Assembly (NCBI GenBank): GCA_964226685.1
Contig: CAXQRU010000122.1
Span: 1-8,315 of the forward strand
DNA: 8,315 nucleotides
Source: CAXQRU01 sp964226685
GTDB taxonomy: Bacteria > Pseudomonadota > Gammaproteobacteria > Pseudomonadales > Cellvibrionaceae
Reading direction: 5' to 3'
The notes under the pieces were generated by a model. The model saw only the letters and a program-made list of their open reading frames with translations, was not told the origin of the DNA and made no database searches. Made by a program: the position numbers and the translations under genes. Positions 1 through 6,093 of the stretch are shown one piece after another. Position 1 is the first letter of the stretch, and each line of letters opens with the position of its first letter.

Positions 1-44
1 ATTAACGATCGTGACTGGAGTTCAGACGTGTGCTCTTCAGATCT
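1..44. other. Illumina TruSeq read-2 adapter left on the contig end
   Basis: Positions 11-44 match the 34-base TruSeq read-2 adapter (begins GTGACTGGAGTTC, ends GATCT) at 33 of 34 positions. The only difference is A instead of C at 39. Bases 1-10 sit where an i7 index would be and are probably index or adapter too. This is library DNA, not genome, and should be trimmed. The GTG at 30 that opens a reading frame into the next gene lies inside the adapter, so it is not a biological start codon. Confidence 0.96.
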
Positions 45-391
45 TATTATGAAAAACATCAACTCACGCCAAGCGGGCAATTTGTACGTTACTATGACAA
101 TGACGGCGATTATGAATCAGATAAGGAAAAAGGGCTTGTTGAAAACCATAGGCGCACAGGTGCATGGCTTGATATGAAATACAACCCGATTATGAATTCT
201 TATACCATAATTGAGTCTACCCTACCTATAGTGAGGGTCTCCCCATAGGAAACTGGAAATATTACGCAGTTATGCGAAATGAGACAGCAGACATAGCAAT
301 TGATTCACTACGCTTAGCTAAAAAGGAAAAATTAATTTATACCGAGTCATATAGAAATGGCGAGCTTGAGGAGCGGTTGTTTTCGCAATAG
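45..391 (+). pseudogene. 3' fragment of an unrecognised protein gene, frameshifted by a 5-bp tandem duplication
   Basis: The gene is cut at its 5' end by the contig boundary. Bases 45-221 read YYEKHQLTPSGQFVRYYDND and onward, then hit a TAG at 246-248. From about 222 the coding signal moves to another frame (YSEGLPIGNWKYYAVMRNE to ELEERLFSQ) and stops at TAG 389-391. The switch falls on two adjacent copies of CTACC (217-221 and 222-226). Removing one copy restores a single frame through IIEST-YSEGLPIGNWK, giving a 113-residue C-terminal piece. The protein is rich in Tyr and charged residues, with phrases such as GQFVRYYDNDGDY and ESYRNGELEE that faintly recall MORN-type repeats, but I do not recognise the family. 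The lesion may be a real mutation or an error in thin coverage at the contig end. Confidence 0.72.
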
Positions 392-435
392 AATACATGA
401 ACCTGGCATCTCTTTAATTTCAATCTGGAGGACTT

Positions 436-1173
436 ATGGCATTTAATATCGAAAACAAAGTCGCTTTAGTAACCGGCGCAAATCGTGGCATTGGCAAAGC
501 CATTGTGGATAGCTTCATTGCTCATGGTGCAAAAAAAGTGTATCTGGCCGTTCGCCGACCTGAAAGCACTAAAGCTCTAGAAGAGCAATATGGCAATAAG
601 GTCGTGACGCTTATTTTTGATTCAGCAAACCCTGAGAGTATTAAAGCGGCCGCTAAGTCAGCTCAAGATGTCGATATCGTCGTGAATAATGCTGGCGTTT
701 TGGAGCCGGCAGACCCATTATCACCGGATGCGGAACGCAATCTCGCAAAAGAAATGGATGTTAACGTCTATGGTCTTATTAGAGTTGCTCAAGCCTTTAC
801 CCCCATCCTTGAAACCAAAGCACAATCGGCCTTTGTGCAATTAAACTCAGTCGCCTCCATCAAAAATTTTACACAGTTTTCAACTTACTCGGCCTCAAAA
901 GCAGCTTCTTACTCCCTCACCCAAGGGCTCAGAGAGCAGCTCGCACCAAAAGGCATACAGGTTCTGAGCGTTCACCCTGGGCCGATCTTAACAGATATGA
1001 CCAAGCAGCTTGGCCTAGATTCTGGAGATCCCGCTGAAAGCGTTTCAGAGGGCATCGTTAATGCACTGACCAATGGAGCGTTTCTTTTGTTTCCAGATAC
1101 CATGGCTCGTGATTTTCAAGGTGCCTACCAATCCTATGCGGATGCTTTTATTAACACTGAAATTGCGGAGTAA
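436..1173 (+). CDS. Classical short-chain dehydrogenase/reductase (SDR), probably NADPH-dependent
   Basis: This 245-residue protein has the usual length and order of a classical SDR: a single Rossmann domain carrying cofactor site and catalytic residues. Visible motifs are the cofactor loop TGANRGIG (13-20), the NNAG motif (84-87), the structural Asn of DVNVYG (Asn110), and the Ser138, Tyr151 (YSASK) and Lys155 triad, all at canonical spacing. PGPILTDM (181-188) is the usual post-catalytic PG motif. Arg17 before the second glycine and Arg40-Arg41 after the second strand suggest NADPH preference (inference). It should oxidise or reduce a carbonyl/alcohol in the cytoplasm; the substrate cannot be read from the sequence. 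GGAGG at 427-431, four bases before the ATG, sets the start. An intrinsic terminator follows at 1202, so it is probably a single-gene unit. Confidence 0.93.
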   Translation: MAFNIENKVALVTGANRGIGKAIVDSFIAHGAKKVYLAVRRPESTKALEEQYGNKVVTLIFDSANPESIKAAAKSAQDVDIVVNNAGVLEPADPLSPDAERNLAKEMDVNVYGLIRVAQAFTPILETKAQSAFVQLNSVASIKNFTQFSTYSASKAASYSLTQGLREQLAPKGIQVLSVHPGPILTDMTKQLGLDSGDPAESVSEGIVNALTNGAFLLFPDTMARDFQGAYQSYADAFINTEIAE

Positions 1174-1201
1174 TCTAAACCCAGCTTATGATAATCCGAA
1201 C

Positions 1202-1229
1202 AAGTAGTACGAATACCGTATTACTTTTT
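1202..1229 (+). terminator. Rho-independent terminator of the SDR gene
   Basis: AAGTAGTACG (1202-1211) pairs with CGTATTACTT (1217-1226) across a 5-base loop, followed by T through 1229. The stem is 10 bp with one G-U wobble (1207:1221). That wobble would be an A-C mismatch in RNA from the other strand, so the hairpin is oriented for + strand transcripts. It lies 28 bases after the SDR stop and 20 bases before the next ATG, which separates the two genes. Confidence 0.75.
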
Positions 1230-1249
1230 GGAATCGACAGACTATCGAC

Positions 1250-1513
1250 ATGATAACCAAGCTTCATTTAAAAGTGATCCCCAACGGCACTGCTTGCCAA
1301 GTAGTGGGCTGGCTGGGCGATCGCTTAAAAGTAAAAGTTAACGTTCCTGCTGATAAGGGCAAAGCAAACTTAGCACTAAGGCGTTTTCTAGCGGACACCT
1401 TAACAATACCTATAGAACAGGTAACCATTATTTCAGGGCTACAGTCGGCCTATAAAATAGTACAAATCCAAGATCTTAACCATAACGAGGTAATTGCTAA
1501 ACTTTTACCCTAA
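1250..1513 (+). CDS. DUF167 / YggU (UPF0235) family protein
   Basis: An 87-residue protein with the layout of the small alpha/beta DUF167 family: an N-terminal strand ending LKVIPNGT (7-14), GDRLKVKVNVPADKGKANLAL (23-43) holding the family signature P-x-x-G-K-A-N, a helix (RRFLADTL), and the late motif SGLQSAYK (62-69). Most family members have S-R-x-K there; this one has Ser-Ala-Tyr-Lys, so the conserved Arg is missing. The biochemical role of the family is not established. Length is normal and the N-terminus slightly short. No good Shine-Dalgarno precedes the ATG, but no better in-frame start is seen. It follows the SDR terminator, so it is probably expressed separately; no clear promoter was found in the short gap. 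Confidence 0.85.
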   Translation: MITKLHLKVIPNGTACQVVGWLGDRLKVKVNVPADKGKANLALRRFLADTLTIPIEQVTIISGLQSAYKIVQIQDLNHNEVIAKLLP

Positions 1514-1590
1514 CTGACGTTGCTTTGAGTAGCGCTTCTTTATAAGTTGCACGCAATGGTCGAAAAGGTTAGTGTTATGGGGAACATGGC

Positions 1591-1610
1591 TGGCAATGAC
1601 GCCATTGTTA
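1591..1610 (+). promoter_or_regulatory. Small hairpin in the leader of the S30AE-type gene
   Basis: TGGCAATG (1591-1598) can pair with CATTGTTA (1603-1610) across a 4-base loop, using two G-U wobbles. It lies 30-50 bases upstream of the start at 1640 and has no T tract, so it is not a terminator. A role in the mRNA leader is possible, but a chance hairpin of this size is not unlikely. Confidence 0.22.
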
Positions 1611-1639
1611 GACACGCTTAATAGACGTAGGAGACCAGA

Positions 1640-2008
1640 ATGAAGATTCAAATTAATACCGATGCCAACATTCACGGCACTGAGTCATTAACTGCAGAGG
1701 TAAGCGCTTCGATTGAGGCAGAGCTCGGGCACCTGATGGAGCATCTTACCCGAGTGGAAGTTCACCTTAGCGACGAAAGCAAAGGCAAGAGTGGGCTACA
1801 TGATCAGCGTTGTTTGCTAGAGGCGCGGATCTCTGGCCAGCAGCCGGTGGCGGTGACAGACCATGCAACAACACTGATGCTAGCGGTAGATGGTGCCAGC
1901 CAGAAGCTCGCACACCTCTTAGAAAGCAGGCTTGGGCGCCAGCGTGACCATCGCAAAAAAACGCCTGACCTATCCTCGCCTGCGGCGGAGTCCGAAGAGC
2001 TTGAATAG
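1640..2008 (+). CDS. HPF/RaiA (S30AE) family ribosome-associated protein
   Basis: This 122-residue protein resembles the short S30AE-fold proteins annotated as HPF/RaiA-family ribosome-associated proteins in Gammaproteobacteria. Supporting segments are the N-terminal strand MKIQINTDANIHGTE, the strand LTRVEVHLSDES (36-47), CLLEARISGQQPVAV (58-72), and the long helix AVDGASQKLAHLLESRLGR (82-100). Family members bind the 30S decoding region and help ribosomes hibernate or resist stress; that is family knowledge, not proven here. Unlike the basic tails of classical HPF, the end (101-122) is first basic (RQRDHRKK), then acidic (AAESEELE). TAGGAG at 1628-1633, six bases before the ATG, is a clear ribosome-binding site. 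No convincing promoter is visible; a TTGCTT/TATAAG pair at 1520-1546 has only a 15-base spacer. Confidence 0.85.
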   Translation: MKIQINTDANIHGTESLTAEVSASIEAELGHLMEHLTRVEVHLSDESKGKSGLHDQRCLLEARISGQQPVAVTDHATTLMLAVDGASQKLAHLLESRLGRQRDHRKKTPDLSSPAAESEELE

Positions 2009-2184
2009 CTCTGAGGGCTTCATTGGGGCTAGTATAAAGTCTGAGCTTGCCCCACACACTCATCGATGATCTGAAATGTATATTCAATACGATAAAACGC
2101 ATCCTATTTCTTTTTATGCCAGCTTGCACTAGTTATAATCGGCGACACATCCTTGCATCGCGACTAGTCTGTCATAATGCCGGA
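2009..2184. other. Convergent intergenic region
   Basis: The S30AE-type gene (+) and the metalloprotease gene (-) end towards each other across this gap. AGAGCT (1996-2001)/AGCTCT (2007-2012) spans the stop codon, and TGGGGC (2024-2029)/GCCCCA (2049-2054) lies further in. Neither is followed by a T run, so no textbook intrinsic terminator is seen for either gene. The reverse-strand open frame here is a shadow of the S30AE-type gene. Confidence 0.5.
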
Positions 2185-3915
2185 TTAATTGCTCAGCGTT
2201 CGCAATCGCTCTTGTAGCACATTGATATTTGCAGGGAAAGGAAATGGAGGTAACCGCCGGTCCTCCAGACAGTGGTATTCATGCAAGGTAGCAATAGGAG
2301 ATGGAGCATAATCTCGATGATTACGCTGCTCTCCTGAACGGCTGCTTTCCATCACTTGGTTGTGTTGAACATGCTGTTCACCTTTAAACAACAACCCATT
2401 GTTAGTCATACACACATGCCCTGAGGAGGATGCATTGATCTCGCTTTTCAATGTGACTGTGTCTCCCTCTAAGCCATTAAATCCAGGCCCGCTTTTAGAG
2501 GTTCTTTGTCTGACCGATTCGCTGTAACTACCATCTGGATTAACTTGCAGAGAATAGAAAAAGTATTCATACAACTCGTCAAGTCTCGCTGGATTTAAAC
2601 CAAAGTTACCCGTAGTTGGCAGGCTATCTTGAGGCAAATCCGCTAATGTTAATTCCCATTGGCCTTGCACGCAGGCAGGAAGAGCTTCAGTGTTCTCACA
2701 AGGAGATGGCTCAGGATCATCGCATTCTTCTGCTCGAAAAGATAAGTTAGCCATAAAAATATTTGGCTTTGAAGAAACGGCCGTGATCGCAAACTCGAGG
2801 GATACGGGAGCATCGCATGTGTCTTCTATGATGATTTCTGAATTCATAGGAAGACCTTGCCAAGCACCCGCATTTTGGCGAAACGAAAGTTTGGGCAGTG
2901 GGTCTGTTCGCAAATCGTTGAGTATATAACGTGAACCCGCTTGAAGATCATAGCGATAAGCACCCACAATATAATTACCTACCGATAGCTCCGTTGTGGT
3001 GCTGCCAGTGATGATACCATGCTGGCTATAATAGACTGAAGGCTGAGCCGTAAAACCGCCCCCACTATCAGAAATCTTTTTTTCGATAAACTGCTCTGCA
3101 AATTGATGAAAGTCGTGCTCAAATTCTGAAATCGTCGTTAACACCGCATACTGTACAGCCGCATCATGCGTATCTGGCATCAGAGAAAGTACTCGAGCTA
3201 ATTGCCTAGGCCCATTTTGATTGTAATACGACTGAAAAAATAGCGCAGAGGGAAAGCCCCTACCTTGATTAAATAATTCTTGTTGTTGACGGTATGCTCG
3301 CGTATGTGAAAACTCTTGATTACCGGTTGGGTAGACAATGTTTGCCGCAAATTCTGCCGAGCCTTCTTGCCACCAATAACTACCGACATTGTATTGCTGA
3401 CGATAACTATTTTGTTGTATGCAATGAAAAACTTCATGGGCAACCACAAATTTTAATTCCTCTAAGGAGCGAATTTGATTGTGAAAAATTACCATTACAC
3501 AAGTTCCATCATGACGAGGATTAGGGAAAGTAATGGCTTGGACTTGTTCAGATTCTGGATGCGCTGGGCTACGATTGAGACTGTAGCCGGCCGTAATGTG
3601 AACCAGTGGTGTGCCATCCTCAAACCCCTGCTCTCGATAGGTCGTCATGGCTTGGGCGATCGCTTCTTTCGTTGCTTGCAAACGAGCTTGCCGATGTGGC
3701 GCCATACGCAAGCCCCATTCTCTGGGGTAGTAAATATCCACAGTGGAATCGCTCTCTGGCCACAAATAACACTCCCCAGATGCGGATCCCGTCCCAAAAC
3801 CATAAAGGCTAAACGTCGCCATTGTATGACAATTTTCTACAGCAGGCTGCGCGTGCACGAAAGATGTTAGACAAAGCAAACCCAGACAAATAAGCCAGTT
3901 AATCGGTTGTGTCAT
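2185..3915 (-). CDS. Secreted gluzincin-type zinc metalloprotease with uncharacterised C-terminal domain
   Basis: A 576-residue protein with a Sec signal peptide (about 1-22; hydrophobic core WLICLGLLCLTSF, likely cut after VHA). The catalytic motif is HEVFH at 160-164 in FVVAHEVFHCIQQ, with His160 and His164 as zinc ligands and Glu161 as general base. The likely third ligand is Glu184 in WWQEGSAEF, 24 residues after His160, the spacing of thermolysin His142-Glu166; W-x-E-G-x-A-E also recalls collagenase-like proteases. A region with paired cysteines (about 367-415, including CDAP and ECDDPEPSPC) leads into a C-terminal domain (about 418-550) beginning QGQWELTLADLP and ending EYHCLED, of no family I recognise; it may be a beta-rich domain. 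The substrate is unknown; action is expected in the periplasm or outside the cell. The Shine-Dalgarno is weak (AGAGAA), but the signal peptide supports this start. Confidence 0.85.
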   Translation of the reverse strand: MTQPINWLICLGLLCLTSFVHAQPAVENCHTMATFSLYGFGTGSASGECYLWPESDSTVDIYYPREWGLRMAPHRQARLQATKEAIAQAMTTYREQGFEDGTPLVHITAGYSLNRSPAHPESEQVQAITFPNPRHDGTCVMVIFHNQIRSLEELKFVVAHEVFHCIQQNSYRQQYNVGSYWWQEGSAEFAANIVYPTGNQEFSHTRAYRQQQELFNQGRGFPSALFFQSYYNQNGPRQLARVLSLMPDTHDAAVQYAVLTTISEFEHDFHQFAEQFIEKKISDSGGGFTAQPSVYYSQHGIITGSTTTELSVGNYIVGAYRYDLQAGSRYILNDLRTDPLPKLSFRQNAGAWQGLPMNSEIIIEDTCDAPVSLEFAITAVSSKPNIFMANLSFRAEECDDPEPSPCENTEALPACVQGQWELTLADLPQDSLPTTGNFGLNPARLDELYEYFFYSLQVNPDGSYSESVRQRTSKSGPGFNGLEGDTVTLKSEINASSSGHVCMTNNGLLFKGEQHVQHNQVMESSRSGEQRNHRDYAPSPIATLHEYHCLEDRRLPPFPFPANINVLQERLRTLSN

Positions 3916-3987
3916 TTTTCTCTGCTCACTAAGAAAGGGCCTTTATTTTGTCATGCTAATAAAAAATAGGCACCGTTTATTTGGTCT

Positions 3988-4019
3988 AAAAATTAAAAAG
4001 AACAATGATTCAGTCATTG
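3988..4019 (-). terminator. Candidate intrinsic terminator after rtcB, or operator of the protease gene
   Basis: CAATGA (4003-4008) and TCATTG (4014-4019) form a perfect 6-bp inverted repeat with a 5-base centre. On the - strand it is followed by a T-rich run (TTCTTTTTAATTTTT, down to 3988). The stem is A+T-rich and weak, the tract long. It lies between rtcB and the protease gene and about 90 bases upstream of the protease start, so it could end rtcB transcripts or bind a dimeric regulator. Confidence 0.42.
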
Positions 4020-4040
4020 AAAGCATAATCATTTTTATAA

Positions 4041-4064
4041 TGTCGGCTATTCCAATAGCCAACA
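4041..4064 (-). other. RNA hairpin in the rtcB 3' region
   Basis: On the - strand TGTTGGCTAT and ATAGCCGACA form a 10-bp stem with one U-G wobble and a 4-base loop (TGGA). In + strand RNA the wobble would be an A-C mismatch, so the structure fits - strand transcripts. It begins about 120 bases after the rtcB stop. No U run follows directly (TTATAAAAATG), so it may be a 3'-end or processing hairpin rather than a terminator by itself. Confidence 0.4.
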
Positions 4065-4185
4065 ACGAACTAAGTGAAGGAATGATAACCTTTTATAATA
4101 CTATGCAATGGACCATTCCTGGCTTACCTCTGCTTGTGCCAACCCTACATTTCTTAGCAGTAAAGGAAATTACGGTCTATATTCT

Positions 4186-5607
4186 CTACCCCTTAAACGT
4201 TACCAGCGGCTTTAGCTTAGCAACCGGGTTCACCATACCTTTTTGTACCTGAATATCCACAACTTCATCCACATTTTTATAAGCACTAGGTGCCTCCTCA
4301 ATTTTTCTATCTTCTTTTAACGTGATGCAATCAATGCACGTTAAGCCTAAATCTTCATTGGCTTTATGACGGCGGAACATTTCGTGTCTGCTAATGCCTC
4401 TGCCGGCACCATGTGACGCTGAAGATAAGAAATTTTCATTGCCCAAACCCATCATCAGATAAGAGTGGTGTCCCATCGACCCAGGGATGAGTACTGGCTG
4501 GCCATAATGCGCAGGCGTTGCACCCTTGCGATGAACAAAGCACCCCGACTCTTCTGTGACAATATTATGGGGAGCATCGTAAATCAAAGGGATTTCCAAC
4601 TCCTTAGAAAAAATTTGCCTCATTCTAAGGCGCACTATTTCAGCTAATAGCAAACGGTTTGCGTTAGCGTAATTAGCGGCAGTATTCATAGCGCTTAAAT
4701 ATTGCAAGGCTTTTTCGCCACTTAATGGAAAAATCTTTGATGCTGGGTAAGCTGTTTTTTGAGGCCATGCACGACGGGCGATATCGTTCCATGTAGTCCC
4801 TACATGGACACCAACCGCCCGAGATCCGGTATGAATCATTACCGCCAGCTGCCCCTTTCGAACCCCCCATGCAAAGGCTTGTTTGCGATCGATAATCTCT
4901 TCCACTACCTGAAATTCAACAAAATGATTCCCACCGCCGATAGTCGCCAGAGAACTATCGCGAATAAGCGGCCTATGATTGACAACCAAAGATTCTGGTG
5001 CCCATTTGACATCACCTGCTTCACTGCCTTGATTAAATACAAAGGCAAGATCATGCTCCAATTGTTTAAGGTCAGCGCATTGTAAATCACCATGACTCGC
5101 TTTTTTCAGGGTATCTATCCAACCGTTTAAGCCATGTTGAAATAAAGCGCGAAAGCTATTAATTGACATTGGCAAGTTGCGAGTGCCTAATAGCAAATCG
5201 CTCTTGAGAGCATCAACGATGGTGCTCTTTTGGTTTTCCCATTGATTGATATCAATATCTATGGTGTGCATTCTCATACCACAATGGATATCGGTTCCGA
5301 TCGCTTGCGGAATAATTAAGTCTTTTGTGGTTGAGACGACAGCACCAACCGGTATAGAAGAGCCTGCATGAAAATCCGGAGTGGCCAAAGCTCGATACAC
5401 CACACCCCCATCGGGATGTTTTACATCAGCGAAATGGATCAATTGCTTAACGGCTTTCAGATCAAGATCAAAATGATTAGGGAGTAAAATCTCGACTACA
5501 GGCGCATCCGTGTTTGTTTTACTGATTTTATAAACAGACTTGCAGTAATCTACAGACAAGCCCTGTTTATTGAATAGTTTTATAAGACGTTTGATTGAGC
5601 GGCTCAT
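4186..5607 (-). CDS. rtcB: RtcB, RNA-splicing/repair ligase (3'-phosphate to 5'-OH)
   Basis: RtcB joins RNA 2',3'-cyclic phosphate or 3'-phosphate ends to 5'-OH ends using GTP and Mn2+ in the cytoplasm. This 473-residue protein carries the full set of family motifs: PDFHAGSSIPVG (77-88), IGTDIHCGM (103-111) with metal ligands Asp106 and Cys109, GGGNHFVEF (224-232) with Asn226 and His227, HTGSR (His259), APHN (His347), PGSMGHHSY (375-383), and SASHGAGR (396-403), where His399 is the expected guanylylated nucleophile. No catalytic residue seems lost. It is longer than E. coli RtcB (about 408 residues) and near the archaeal size. GGAGG at 5612-5616 lies four bases from the ATG. Neither rtcA, rtcR, prfH nor archease is nearby. 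The leader is unusually structured. It ends 270 bases before the protease gene, with candidate stop signals between, so co-transcription is doubtful. Confidence 0.96.
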   Translation of the reverse strand: MSRSIKRLIKLFNKQGLSVDYCKSVYKISKTNTDAPVVEILLPNHFDLDLKAVKQLIHFADVKHPDGGVVYRALATPDFHAGSSIPVGAVVSTTKDLIIPQAIGTDIHCGMRMHTIDIDINQWENQKSTIVDALKSDLLLGTRNLPMSINSFRALFQHGLNGWIDTLKKASHGDLQCADLKQLEHDLAFVFNQGSEAGDVKWAPESLVVNHRPLIRDSSLATIGGGNHFVEFQVVEEIIDRKQAFAWGVRKGQLAVMIHTGSRAVGVHVGTTWNDIARRAWPQKTAYPASKIFPLSGEKALQYLSAMNTAANYANANRLLLAEIVRLRMRQIFSKELEIPLIYDAPHNIVTEESGCFVHRKGATPAHYGQPVLIPGSMGHHSYLMMGLGNENFLSSASHGAGRGISRHEMFRRHKANEDLGLTCIDCITLKEDRKIEEAPSAYKNVDEVVDIQVQKGMVNPVAKLKPLVTFKG

Positions 5608-5611
5608 GTTG

Positions 5612-5616
5612 CCTCC
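5612..5616 (-). promoter_or_regulatory. rtcB Shine-Dalgarno, next to the leader stem
   Basis: GGAGG on the - strand, four bases before the rtcB ATG. It starts only three bases after the 3' arm of the outer leader stem (5620-5627), so folding of that stem would lie inside the footprint of a bound 30S subunit. Confidence 0.8.
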
Positions 5617-5619
5617 AAA

Positions 5620-5708
5620 TGCTCGATAAAGCGCCTACGACAAATAAGCGCACAAAAGCCGCTATTCGCGGCATCGAGCAAGAGTCAGCAACCGAAAGGT
5701 CCTCTTGC
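5620..5708 (-). ncRNA. Candidate structured 5' leader of rtcB (three-way junction plus competing stem)
   Basis: In - strand RNA, outer stem P1 pairs UGCUCGAU (5680-5673) with AUCGAGCA (5627-5620), 8 of 8. Inside it are P2, GCCGC/GCGGC (5672-5668 with 5662-5658, 5-base loop), abutting P1 directly, and P3, GCGCUUA/UAGGCGC (5651-5645 with 5637-5631, 7-base loop, one U-G pair), joined by linkers of 6 and 3 bases. The U-G pair would be a mismatch in + strand RNA, so the fold favours the rtcB transcript. Upstream, GCAAGAG (5708-5702) pairs perfectly with CUCUUGC (5684-5678) and shares three bases with P1, so full stems exclude each other. I know of no named RNA family with this shape; the fold was made by eye. 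An operator made of nested repeats is the alternative. Confidence 0.5.
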
Positions 5709-5719
5709 AGCTTTGCGAT

Positions 5720-5746
5720 GCTATAACAACAAGGCACATTTTGCAA
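5720..5746 (-). promoter_or_regulatory. Weak candidate sigma-70 promoter for rtcB
   Basis: On the - strand, TTGCAA (5746-5741) and TATAGC (5725-5720) are separated by 15 bases, shorter than ideal. Transcription from here would start near 5712, just before the first leader stem. The hexamers are mediocre. No sigma-54 -24/-12 site, as used by some rtcBA operons, was noticed. Confidence 0.25.
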
Positions 5747-6093
5747 CAATCGTTTTTGTCATGCCTATCCGTCCATTTTCAACGGTGTATTTTATTCATC
5801 AAAATCACTAAGATCACCACTCTGCCACGCAATGCCACTTCCCTTAACAGATTGCTGCAAGCCACTCAAAACGATATCGAATATGGCATTCTTTACGATC
5901 CAATAGTCAGAGAGTCATTTTAAAGCCGCAGCTTTCGATGCATCAAATCAAGAACTCTAAATTATATGCTCCAACAAGGCCAGACAGAGCAATAATGACA
6001 GATCAGTCGCCTGGAGTGTAGGGTTGTAACTATCCCAAATAATACAGCCTAATCGTAGAACTTTATTTAAACTATCAGAGGAGGCTTTTACCG
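5747..6093. other. Gene-poor stretch upstream of rtcB
   Basis: No convincing gene is seen. A - strand frame of about 40 codons (5792-5914; SDYWIVKNAIFDIVL to GDLSDFDE) has a protein-like composition but no start codon, and the + strand is open over the same bases, so it could be a decayed gene end or chance. AAAGC/GCTTT (5922-5935) is a small hairpin. TGGAGTGTAGGG at 6012-6023 could be the left tip of the insertion sequence whose orfA begins at 6094, but no matching right end is present to prove it. Confidence 0.4.

Noticed and set aside
225..235. Eleven bases (CCTATAGTGAG) equal to part of the reverse complement of the T7 promoter, which might mean vector sequence.
   Set aside because: The flanks do not continue the promoter, and the bases encode YSEG in the restored reading frame, so it is a coincidence.
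1767..2129. A 120-codon - strand frame opposite the S30AE-type gene.
   Set aside because: It lies mainly antisense to a recognisable gene and its translation resembles no protein family.
2690..3870. Several + strand frames inside the protease gene.
   Set aside because: They are shadows of the 576-residue - strand gene, which has a signal peptide and an intact active site.
3953..4252. A 99-codon + strand frame with hydrophobic stretches between the protease and rtcB genes.
   Set aside because: No Shine-Dalgarno, its end overlaps rtcB antisense, and the region contains hairpins oriented for - strand transcripts.
5620..5708. A bacterial Y RNA (YrlA-like), as found beside some rtcB operons.
   Set aside because: No tRNA-like T-arm motif, no Ro60-binding stem that I can recognise, and no rsr (Ro60) gene in the window.
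5705..5923. A 72-codon + strand frame from a TTG codon.
   Set aside because: No start signal, low-complexity composition, and it overlaps the rtcB promoter and leader.
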